Shown here one piece after another: positions 8,892 through 16,065 of a stretch of 64,000 nucleotides of DNA. This DNA is from CAYUAI01 sp964442745. GTDB taxonomy: Bacteria > Pseudomonadota > Gammaproteobacteria > S012-40. Position numbers and translations under genes: made by a program. The DNA is taken from the NCBI GenBank assembly GCA_964442745.1, contig CAYUAI010000007.1, positions 1-64,000 of the forward strand, given 5' to 3'. The notes under the pieces are model-generated. The model searched no databases. It was not told where the DNA came from and saw only the letters and a program-made list of their open reading frames with translations. Position 1 is the first letter of the stretch; each line of letters begins with the position of its first letter.

Positions 8892-9941
8892 TTAATTTGA
8901 ACCGTCTGGCGTCGATGGGCGAGTATCATCATTTTGTATTGAATGGGGCTCCAAACCAAAGTGCAGATAAGCATGATTGGTGACAAGGCGACCCCGAGGG
9001 GTACGCATCATAAAGCCTTGTTGGATTAAAAAAGGTTCGATGACATCTTCGATGGTGCCTCTTTCCTCACCGATAGCCGCTGCCAAATTGTCCACTCCCA
9101 CGGGTCCCCCGGCAAATTTTTCGATCATCGTTAACATTAATTTGCGATCCATCATATCGAAACCTTTATGATCCACATCTAACATGGTTAATGCATCATC
9201 GGCGACGCGAGCACTTATCACACCACTAGCTTTAACTTGAGCATAGTCTCGCACGCGGCGCAATAAACGATTAGCAATGCGGGGCGTCCCCCTTGAGCGA
9301 CTGGCAATCTCTTGAGCCCCGGCTGGGTCCAACTGCACGGCTAAAATGTTCGCCGAACGGCGTAAAATTTTAATCAATTCCTCCACTGAGTAAAACTCTA
9401 AGCGCTGAACAATGCCAAACCGATCGCGCAAAGGTGACGTCAACAAACCCGCACGGGTGGTGGCCCCTACTAACGTAAACGGTGGAATATCCAGCTTTAT
9501 GGAACGGGCCGCCGGTCCTTCGCCAATCATAATGTCGATCTGAAAATCTTCCATGGCTGGGTACAAGACCTCTTCGACAATCGTGCCCAATCGATGGATT
9601 TCATCGATAAATAACACATCTTTGGGTTCTAGGTTAGTGAGTAACGCCGCTAAATCACCCGGACGCTCCAACACCGGTCCTGAGGTATGACGCACATTCA
9701 CCGCCATTTCATGAGCAATAATATTAGATAAAGTCGTTTTACCCAATCCTGGCGGCCCATAAAGTAACACATGGTCGAGCACTTCCTGGCGTCCTCTCGC
9801 CGCTTGAATAAAGACATCTAATTGGTTGCAAACGGCTTCTTGTCCGATATAATCGTGAAGTGTTGCCGGGCGAATTGATTTTTCTTGTTCACTGTCTTGA
9901 CTCCCATGGTCAGCACTCACTAAACGATCTGTTTCAATCAT
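8892..9941 (-). CDS. ruvB: Holliday junction branch migration helicase RuvB
   Basis: AAA+ ATPase that drives branch migration with RuvA. It shows Walker A GPPGLGKTTLSN, Walker B DEIHR, sensor 1 VGATTRAG, the DRFG arginine-finger region and a C-terminal winged helix (PRGRLVTNHAYLHFG). The start is placed at ATG 9941 (MIETDRLVSA, as in E. coli); a GTG one codon upstream overlaps the ruvA stop as GTGA. Last gene of the yebC-ruvC-ruvA-ruvB run. Confidence 0.97.
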   Translation of the reverse strand: MIETDRLVSADHGSQDSEQEKSIRPATLHDYIGQEAVCNQLDVFIQAARGRQEVLDHVLLYGPPGLGKTTLSNIIAHEMAVNVRHTSGPVLERPGDLAALLTNLEPKDVLFIDEIHRLGTIVEEVLYPAMEDFQIDIMIGEGPAARSIKLDIPPFTLVGATTRAGLLTSPLRDRFGIVQRLEFYSVEELIKILRRSANILAVQLDPAGAQEIASRSRGTPRIANRLLRRVRDYAQVKASGVISARVADDALTMLDVDHKGFDMMDRKLMLTMIEKFAGGPVGVDNLAAAIGEERGTIEDVIEPFLIQQGFMMRTPRGRLVTNHAYLHFGLEPHSIQNDDTRPSTPDGSN

Positions 9942-10558
9942 CACTTGCCCTTAGCAGCCTTCTGCAAAGCGGCTCGAATAATGTTTTCACTCGATAATTC
10001 CTTAGCATTCTGCACCTGTCTCACCATTCGACTCGCTTCCTGCGGTTTATAGCCCAACGCAATTAAGGCGCTCACCGCCTCTTCGCTGGGTAACACGGAA
10101 ACATTGCCAATCTCTCGAAGCAACGGCTCAACAATACTTTCATCCGATTGAAATAAAGGTTTTAGTCGATCTCGCATTTCAATAATCAGCCGCTCAGCAG
10201 TTTTTTTGCCAATCCCTGGGATTCGAATTAATCGCCCCGTATCACTATCATGAATGCACTGTGCTAACTCTTTTAAGGTAATCCCGGAGAGTATCGCCAA
10301 CGCCAGTTTCGCACCGACCCCATTAATTTTGAGTAAATGGCGAAACGTCATTTTTTCATTTTCGTCAACAAAACCATAGAGTCGCTGGGCATCCTCCCGC
10401 ACAATCAAATGGGTATGCAAGCGTATCGTCTGCCCCACTTCCGGCAAGACATAAAAAACAGACATGGGCGCTTCAATCTCATAACCCACCCCCTGCACAT
10501 CAAGCATTAACGACGGTGGACTTTTAGCCAACACCACGCCTTGTAATTGTCCAATCAT
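9941..10558 (-). CDS. ruvA: Holliday junction protein RuvA
   Basis: 205-residue DNA-binding subunit that holds the four-way junction and loads RuvB. The N-terminal OB-fold begins MIGQLQGVV, two helix-hairpin-helix motifs follow (LKINGVGAKLALAIL and LIRIPGIGKKTAERLIIEM), and a C-terminal UBA-like domain (AVSALIALGYKPQEA) binds RuvB. It overlaps ruvC by 4 bases (ATGA) and meets the ruvB start at its stop codon. Confidence 0.97.
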   Translation of the reverse strand: MIGQLQGVVLAKSPPSLMLDVQGVGYEIEAPMSVFYVLPEVGQTIRLHTHLIVREDAQRLYGFVDENEKMTFRHLLKINGVGAKLALAILSGITLKELAQCIHDSDTGRLIRIPGIGKKTAERLIIEMRDRLKPLFQSDESIVEPLLREIGNVSVLPSEEAVSALIALGYKPQEASRMVRQVQNAKELSSENIIRAALQKAAKGK

Positions 10559-11076
10559 CCACTAGACTTCCGTATTCCCACGGCCTGAGTATCACTTATT
10601 TGTTGGTTAAGACGCCTTGATTGGGCGTGACACAATGCCACCGCTAATGCATCTGCCGCATCGGCTTGCGGGATGGCGGATAATTTTAACACAGCCATCA
10701 CCATATGCTGTACTTGTTCTTTCGCTGCATTGCCTTTGCCTACCACCGCCCGTTTAATACTGGTCGGAGAATATTCAAACACGCCCACCGGATGGCCCAG
10801 CACTGCACAAATGGCCGCGCCACGTGCTTGCCCCAACTTCAAGGCGGAAGACACATTACGCTTGACAAAAACATTTTCGATCGCCATTTCTTGAGGTAAA
10901 TACTGCTGAACAATTTTCTCAATGCCGGAAAAAATCTCCCGGAGTCGAGCCGGGAAAAAATCTTCGGTGGTGCGAATACAACCACTCACCACATAGCAAT
11001 AAGCGGCACCATTCACATCCAGCACGGCAAACCCGGTCACGCGTGATCCAGGATCGATCCCAAGGATGCGCGTCAT
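10555..11076 (-). CDS. ruvC: Crossover junction endodeoxyribonuclease RuvC
   Basis: Resolves Holliday junctions after RuvAB migration. RNase H-like fold with catalytic acid D7 in ILGIDPGS, the glutamate in AIENVF and the aspartates in QADAADALAVAL. Length 173 matches the family. The start overlaps the yebC stop (ATGA). Confidence 0.97.
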   Translation of the reverse strand: MTRILGIDPGSRVTGFAVLDVNGAAYCYVVSGCIRTTEDFFPARLREIFSGIEKIVQQYLPQEMAIENVFVKRNVSSALKLGQARGAAICAVLGHPVGVFEYSPTSIKRAVVGKGNAAKEQVQHMVMAVLKLSAIPQADAADALAVALCHAQSRRLNQQISDTQAVGIRKSSG

Positions 11077-11819
11077 ACTAACTGAGCCATTATTTCATCA
11101 GAAATATCCGCATTTGAATAAACATTTTGTACATCATCCAAATCTTCGATCATATCGATTAAGCGAATCATTTTTCGCGCTTCATCGACATCTAGCGCCA
11201 CATGAGTCGATGGTATCATCGTGATCTCGGCATGATCTGGCACCAAACCGGCTTTTATTAATGCTTCGTTGATTTGCCCAAACGTATCAACGGTAGTCAA
11301 CACATCCAAACTCCCCTCTTCGTGATTCATCACATCCTCTGCGCCCATGTCTAAAGCCACTTCCATGATTTTTTCTTCATCAGAAACTTTCGCGTAGCTG
11401 ATGATACCCGCCAAATTAAACAAATACGCCACCGAGCCACTGGTCCCCAAATTACCCCCATTTTTACTAAACGCATGCCGCACTTCCGCCACCGTTCGAT
11501 TGCGGTTATCCGTCATACAATCGACTAAAACAGCAATGCCACTCGGCCCATACCCTTCATAACGTACTTCTTCAAGATCAGCGCCATCGTGCCCGCCCAC
11601 CCCTCGCTTTATCGCCCGCTCAATGGTGTCTTTGGTCATGTTGGCAGTTAATGCTTTATCCATCGCCGAACGTAATCGAGGATTCGCATCAGGATCTCCG
11701 CCACCTAAGCGTGCCGAAACAGTGATCTCGCGTATCAAACGCGTAAATAACTTACCTCTTTTGGCGTCTTGCGCCCCTTTTCGGTGCTTGATATTCGCCC
11801 ATTTACTATGCCCCGCCAT
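11073..11819 (-). CDS. yebC: YebC/PmpR family protein (TACO1-like)
   Basis: 248-residue member of the YebC family, linked in different organisms to transcription regulation and to translation of difficult proline stretches. It starts with the invariant MAGHSKWANIKHRK and shows EVRYEGYGPSGIAV and the VAYLFN segment. Being first in the ruv run is the standard arrangement. Its function here is a family assignment only. Confidence 0.95.
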   Translation of the reverse strand: MAGHSKWANIKHRKGAQDAKRGKLFTRLIREITVSARLGGGDPDANPRLRSAMDKALTANMTKDTIERAIKRGVGGHDGADLEEVRYEGYGPSGIAVLVDCMTDNRNRTVAEVRHAFSKNGGNLGTSGSVAYLFNLAGIISYAKVSDEEKIMEVALDMGAEDVMNHEEGSLDVLTTVDTFGQINEALIKAGLVPDHAEITMIPSTHVALDVDEARKMIRLIDMIEDLDDVQNVYSNADISDEIMAQLV

Positions 11820-12205
11820 TTTTACCTCGCTTTACTCTTGGCCGCCGTTTGGTTTAAAGCCACTAGTGATCGCCTTCCATTTTGCAACCCAATCACGGTT
11901 TAAAAGTTTTCAAAAAATTTTGTGCAAAGTGTAACATTGTACTTGGCTGAATTTAAGACGCATTCACATCTTTCTGCCTCAAGTGAATAACCCGTCCATC
12001 ATCTTTCAGATCCAAAAGCACAAACGTACCCAGAGTCGCTATCGATCAAAAGCTTAAAGAGCGCTGTTGGTTAAAAAATATAGAGCGAAAAGTCGCCAAA
12101 CAGAAGCTGTTTATTTTTCAACCAACAACACGTGTCTCGAAATGAATCGCCGACTCTGAGCCGATAGGATGGTCGAAACGATGAATAAGACCGAAAAACG
12201 TTATA
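11820..12205. other. Intergenic region between the ruv run and the Agl/Glt-like cluster
   Basis: No reading frame, RNA gene or clear terminator could be supported. It should contain the yebC promoter on its left and the 3' end of the TonB-like gene transcript on its right. Confidence 0.4.
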
Positions 12206-13162
12206 TCAGGAGGGAAAAAACTCGAAAGGATATTTGATAACAATTTGCGGGACATCTTCAGCCCCAAAATTAATGGATCTCATTTTAATGACCAATTTTC
12301 GCTCAAGTACGGGATCATTTAATTCGCTGGATAAAATTCGGCATTTAATCACTTTACCGGCCGGGGTGACAGTTAACTCAAACAACACTTCACCACGAAG
12401 GGTTGGATTCTTGCGAAGTGCTTTGTTGTATATAAAATCAAAACTACGTTTGATGCCATCTATCGCAAATTGCATGGTTTCGATACTTCTGGAAGCCACC
12501 CGGCTTTTGCCACGACGAGATTCATCACCACTAATTTCGATTTTACTTTGGACTGAGGTCAATTTCCGATCGGCCAATGCAATGTTCAAGTTTTTTTCTG
12601 CAAGCTTGCTGGTATCAATACCACCACTGCCTTTAGCGACATTTTTCGCCATAGCGAGTTGAGACTGACCCGTTTTACTGGTCGTTTTTTTAATTAGCTT
12701 GTTATCTTTCTTTTTAATTATTTCGAATACTGAGGTATCGACTAAAGCGGTTAATTCGCTTTGCATGGCCAATAAGCCAATTTTTGATACTTTTTCTCTT
12801 ATTTTTTTCTTGGCTTCGCTGGATTTTTTAACTTGTTCTGGCTGTTTTTCTGGTATAACCGTCGGCTTTTTCTCTGGCTCCGGTTTAACTTTATCTTCGA
12901 CAGGTGGCGTTGGTTTAATGGCTTCGATCGGTTTGGGTTGTAACCGCTGCTGTTTCCTCTCAAGCAAAATTGTCGCGAGACGTGGCGGTACGGTTTCTAC
13001 CTCTTCCCGAGTAAGTTCCGGTATCTCAATATAATACACGATGATACCCAAACCTAAAAAAAGCACGAGAATAATACTTAAAATTATCCTAAAACGCCGA
13101 TCATCGGCGTTAAATAATTCCCAAGGAGAATTCTGCAATGAAACAGAAGAACCCACTAACAC
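12206..13162 (-). CDS. TonB-like energy transducer with AgmX/PglI-type C-terminal domain
   Basis: A 318-residue inner-membrane protein. A short cytoplasmic start, one transmembrane helix (about 24-44), a Pro/Lys/Glu-rich periplasmic stretch (about 76-120), a linker and a C-terminal domain (about 228-318). That domain, with IKRSFDFIYNKALRKNPTLRG, TVTPAGKVIKCRILSS and the LNDPVLERKLV helix, matches the AgmX/PglI C-terminal family, a TonB-fold domain known from myxobacterial gliding protein GltJ. It probably carries force from the adjacent ExbB/ExbD motor to outer-membrane partners. The GTG start lies 2 bases after the ExbD stop, with GGAAGG upstream. It is the last gene of the cluster. Confidence 0.8.
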   Translation of the reverse strand: MLVGSSVSLQNSPWELFNADDRRFRIILSIILVLFLGLGIIVYYIEIPELTREEVETVPPRLATILLERKQQRLQPKPIEAIKPTPPVEDKVKPEPEKKPTVIPEKQPEQVKKSSEAKKKIREKVSKIGLLAMQSELTALVDTSVFEIIKKKDNKLIKKTTSKTGQSQLAMAKNVAKGSGGIDTSKLAEKNLNIALADRKLTSVQSKIEISGDESRRGKSRVASRSIETMQFAIDGIKRSFDFIYNKALRKNPTLRGEVLFELTVTPAGKVIKCRILSSELNDPVLERKLVIKMRSINFGAEDVPQIVIKYPFEFFPS

Positions 13163-13164
13163 CC

Positions 13165-13665
13165 CTAACCTTCCTTAGCTGATTTTTGCTGAACCGCTAA
13201 CGATATATTTCCAAAGTTCGATTCAGCGCAGGTTGCCATAATTTTTTTTAAGACTTTATAGGGAATTTCTTTGTCTCCCATAATGGTGACGGCACCAATG
13301 ACTTTTTCTTGTTCACTGACACCGGGCTGCAATCTTTCAGCTTGGTATTTCAATTCGTCGCGTAATGCCTTAATGGTTGTCCCTTTTGTTTTTAATATGT
13401 CTTGTACTGCCATAATTTCTCTGCCTTGCACAACCACATGATTTTCATTGACCATAATGATAAGAGTTTCTGACGGAAATTTATCTGAAATAGACTCGGG
13501 CAATTTGACTGATTGATCGCTTTGCAATACGGCCACATCCGTTGAATTGACTAATAGAAAAAAAACGAGGATAGTAAATATATCCATCAAAGAAACCAAG
13601 TTAATGCCGACAAAAGCTTTTCTCGCTTTCTTTGCTTTATTAAGCTTTCTCTCTTTACGTTTCAT
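13165..13665 (-). CDS. ExbD/TolR family protein with intact membrane Asp
   Basis: 166 residues: a very basic N-terminus (KRKERKLNKAKKARKA), one transmembrane helix and a periplasmic domain. The proton-path aspartate is present as D28 in INLVSLMDIFTIL. The periplasmic part contains the VTIMGDKEIPYKVLKKIMATC strand-helix unit of the family. It is the second of two adjacent ExbD paralogues and sits between the first and the TonB-like gene. I expect it to be the proton-conducting partner of the ExbB-like protein at 14303-14941. Confidence 0.87.
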   Translation of the reverse strand: MKRKERKLNKAKKARKAFVGINLVSLMDIFTILVFFLLVNSTDVAVLQSDQSVKLPESISDKFPSETLIIMVNENHVVVQGREIMAVQDILKTKGTTIKALRDELKYQAERLQPGVSEQEKVIGAVTIMGDKEIPYKVLKKIMATCAESNFGNISLAVQQKSAKEG

Positions 13666-13738
13666 GATTGCTGCATTTAAATTTTGTTAGCGATAGACAA
13701 ATCACCGATCAGGCAATACTCACCAACCATTGCTCCAA

Positions 13739-14254
13739 CTATTTCTTTATGACCGCACTCATCGCTGGTGCATCGCCAATGGAAATATCAGGGAACAAGG
13801 CTTTAAAATCAACCCGGTTGTTAATAATGGTATCTTTCACTCGGATGTTGTCCATCACTTGCACCAGAAGATCATATTTTATATTCGATTCCGAAAGAAT
13901 CGTCGCTTCGGTTTTTTCTGGAAAACGCTCTTTTAACACCTGAATGGTTTGAGACAATATGTCCATATCGTATGTGCCGTCAATGTTTTCAATCAATTTA
14001 GTCAAACCACTGGAGCGCTCGATCACTTCAATCGCACTTTTACGAATAATCACATCGAGCTGAAACGCTTTTTCGTTGGATTGCGCTCCCCCAGAGGACT
14101 CACTCGGCAAGTACAAATCCAATACCGTGATTTGGGAAAATACAGCCGTAATCAATAAAAAGGGGACCAATATCACCATTAAATTCATAAATGCGGTAAT
14201 ATCAATATCCACATTAGGCGTGTGATGATGCCGATTTCGTAAGCGCCGTCTCAT
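13739..14254 (-). CDS. ExbD/TolR family protein lacking the membrane Asp
   Basis: 171 residues with one transmembrane helix (about 21-40). Aligned with ExbD INVTPFIDVML, this protein reads IDITAFMNLMV, so the normally essential aspartate is asparagine (N24). The periplasmic domain is otherwise family-like (ATILSESNIKYDLLVQVMDNI). It follows the ExbB-like gene by 48 bases and precedes the Asp-containing ExbD. It may form a heterodimer with that paralogue, with a structural rather than conducting role; that is inference. Confidence 0.85.
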   Translation of the reverse strand: MRRRLRNRHHHTPNVDIDITAFMNLMVILVPFLLITAVFSQITVLDLYLPSESSGGAQSNEKAFQLDVIIRKSAIEVIERSSGLTKLIENIDGTYDMDILSQTIQVLKERFPEKTEATILSESNIKYDLLVQVMDNIRVKDTIINNRVDFKALFPDISIGDAPAMSAVIKK

Positions 14255-14302
14255 GATATTGTTAGGATTCGTTGTTTGAGCTAAAAGCGTTCAATGCCAA
14301 TT

Positions 14303-14941
14303 CTATTCTTCCACTTTCGTCGTGACAATATTCAAAAACTTAATCGCGACCATATCCAAGCTATCGATTAACTCATTAGTTTTAGTATTTAATACCGCAT
14401 AAATAAGCAATAATGGAATCGCTGCCATTAAGCCAAACGCGGTCGTGTTCATCGCGATGGAAATACTGCTCGATAGTTGTACCGCTTTTTCAGCCGGAGC
14501 CGCATTAGCCACGGAATTGAACGCCTGGATTAAACCAATAATGGTTCCCAATAATCCCATCAGCGTGGCAATATTCGCAAAGGTGGCTAAATAGTGAGTT
14601 CGTTTTTCTAAACGCGGAATAATTTCTAAAATACCCTCTTCCATGGCGGATTCAATTTCTTCGGGTTTAATACTCTGTTTTGCTCGCTGAAGACCATTGT
14701 TCAATATTTTGCTAATGACAGCTTTCGAGGAAGTGCTGATCTCACTGGCCTCTTCTAATTCACCAGTGGACAATAGCGGTTGCATTTTATTCCAGAGTTT
14801 TTTATTGCCGAGTCGCATCATGGACAAAAACAAATACCTTTCCAGAGCAATTGCCACCCCTATCGCAAAAACGAATAAAATGGGGTACATAAAAATGCCC
14901 CCTTGTTGAAAAAATCGCACAATGACTTCGTATGTTTCCAT
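14303..14941 (-). CDS. MotA/TolQ/ExbB family proton channel
   Basis: 212 residues with three transmembrane segments: about 17-37, 115-145 (LATFANIATLMGLLGTIIGL) and 155-190 (MNTTAFGLMAAIPLLLIYAV), the family's membrane layout. The ATG is preceded by GGAGGG at good spacing. With the two ExbD genes behind it this is a complete TolQR/AglRQS-type motor, distinct from tolQR at 7010-8124. Upstream neighbours are TPR proteins rather than a TonB-dependent receptor, which argues against a simple iron-uptake role. Confidence 0.9.
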   Translation of the reverse strand: METYEVIVRFFQQGGIFMYPILFVFAIGVAIALERYLFLSMMRLGNKKLWNKMQPLLSTGELEEASEISTSSKAVISKILNNGLQRAKQSIKPEEIESAMEEGILEIIPRLEKRTHYLATFANIATLMGLLGTIIGLIQAFNSVANAAPAEKAVQLSSSISIAMNTTAFGLMAAIPLLLIYAVLNTKTNELIDSLDMVAIKFLNIVTTKVEE

Positions 14942-15071
14942 TCAACCCTCCGTTAAAAACCCACTATCATTGCAGCAGGGCATATGAATCATAAAAATTA
15001 TTAGCTTTATTAAAAATCAATGGCAGCGAGCCATCGCAACCGCTAAATAGATTAATTGCCAACCGTTTGTT

Positions 15072-15344
15072 TCATTTATGGGTGACTTGGTATAATTCAA
15101 CTTGTCGTTTGAAAGCCTCTCGATCAATCATTTCAAGTTCTTCCCCTAACAGCGTTTCAAGTTCAACCCCCGTCATATCTGCAGAAGCTAATGGTCGCCA
15201 AGGAACGATAAACAAAGCTTTCGGTGACCCTTGGTTACCAAAAATAGATCCTCCCTCTAATTGCACTTCATCCTGTGCATACAAACCATTCACATTTATC
15301 AAGAATAATAGGGTAATAATAAAAAATAGTTTTCTCATTATCAT
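15072..15344 (-). CDS. Small exported protein of unknown function
   Basis: About 90 residues with a signal peptide (MRKLFFIITLLFLINVNGLYA, cleavage before QDE). The mature part is short, with FGNQGSPKALFIVPWRPL and an acidic helix ELETLLGEELEMIDREAF. I do not recognise a named family, but its place between a TPR lipoprotein and the ExbB-like gene in one run suggests a periplasmic part of the same machine. Starts are ambiguous: ATG 15344 (used), ATG 15338 and GTG 15353; a weak GTGAG precedes the first. Confidence 0.65.
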   Translation of the reverse strand: MIMRKLFFIITLLFLINVNGLYAQDEVQLEGGSIFGNQGSPKALFIVPWRPLASADMTGVELETLLGEELEMIDREAFKRQVELYQVTHK

Positions 15345-15425
15345 CAATCTCACTTAGCAATCGGTACACCATTCAGACGCCATAAGGACAAATTTCCAAC
15401 CAATCGAGCAAAATAGCCTACCGAG

Positions 15426-16040
15426 TTATTTAACCCGACGCTTCAAGTCTGACACCCACAATTGTACTTTATCACCATCGTTTGGCTTTGATTGCAAATA
15501 TTTTTCATAATATTCTAATGCTTGGGTATAATCATTTAAGTATAAATCATACAAAATACCCAAATTCAATTGGGCTTTAGCATAGTTTTTATCAACGAAT
15601 AAAGCATTTTCATACATGGCTTTTGCATCATGAAAACGCCCCTGTTGGCGATACACAATCCCTAAATAGTTAAACAATTCCGGTTTATTCGGTTGTCTTT
15701 TAATCGCCTCGGTAAATGATTCTTCTGCCTGCTCATATTGCGCTTTTTTTAAGAAAATACGGCCTAAATTCGCATACGGTCCCGCCAAATCGGGATGGGT
15801 TTTAATTAAGGCTTCAAATCGTTGTGTCGCTTCTTTAATGCGTCCACTTTTTAATTCATTCACCGCCATTTTATAGCTATCTCGAACAGCTTTTGGTATG
15901 ACTTGTTTTTTTGCTTGCTTATCTGGCTGGGGTAAGCCAACAGACTCGCCTTGCTGATCGGCCATATCCGGTGCCGGTTTCGATGCACACCCATAAAAAA
16001 AGACGATAAAAAATAAAATAAAAAAAAAATAATGCATCAT
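15426..16040 (-). CDS. TPR-repeat lipoprotein
   Basis: About 204 residues from the ATG pair at 16040/16037. A very Phe-rich signal sequence ends in FYGC, giving lipidation at residue 18, although the -3 position (Phe) is not the usual Leu. After a Gln/Lys-rich linker come about four tetratricopeptide repeats (GPYANLGRIFLKKAQYEQAEESF, PELFNYLGIVYRQQGRFHDAKAMY, AKAQLNLGILYDLYLNDYTQALEYY). The frame is open further upstream and overlaps the end of the preceding gene. It is one of three TPR genes in this run and is probably a periplasmic scaffold. Confidence 0.75.
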   Translation of the reverse strand: MMHYFFFILFFIVFFYGCASKPAPDMADQQGESVGLPQPDKQAKKQVIPKAVRDSYKMAVNELKSGRIKEATQRFEALIKTHPDLAGPYANLGRIFLKKAQYEQAEESFTEAIKRQPNKPELFNYLGIVYRQQGRFHDAKAMYENALFVDKNYAKAQLNLGILYDLYLNDYTQALEYYEKYLQSKPNDGDKVQLWVSDLKRRVK

Positions 16041-16065
16041 GGGTAAGCTATGACACACCCATCCT

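Noticed and set aside
12206..14941. TonB-ExbB-ExbD iron-uptake system
   Set aside because: No TonB-dependent receptor, siderophore or Fur-box-like site nearby; the TonB-like C-terminus is of AgmX/PglI type and the partners are TPR proteins and small barrels.
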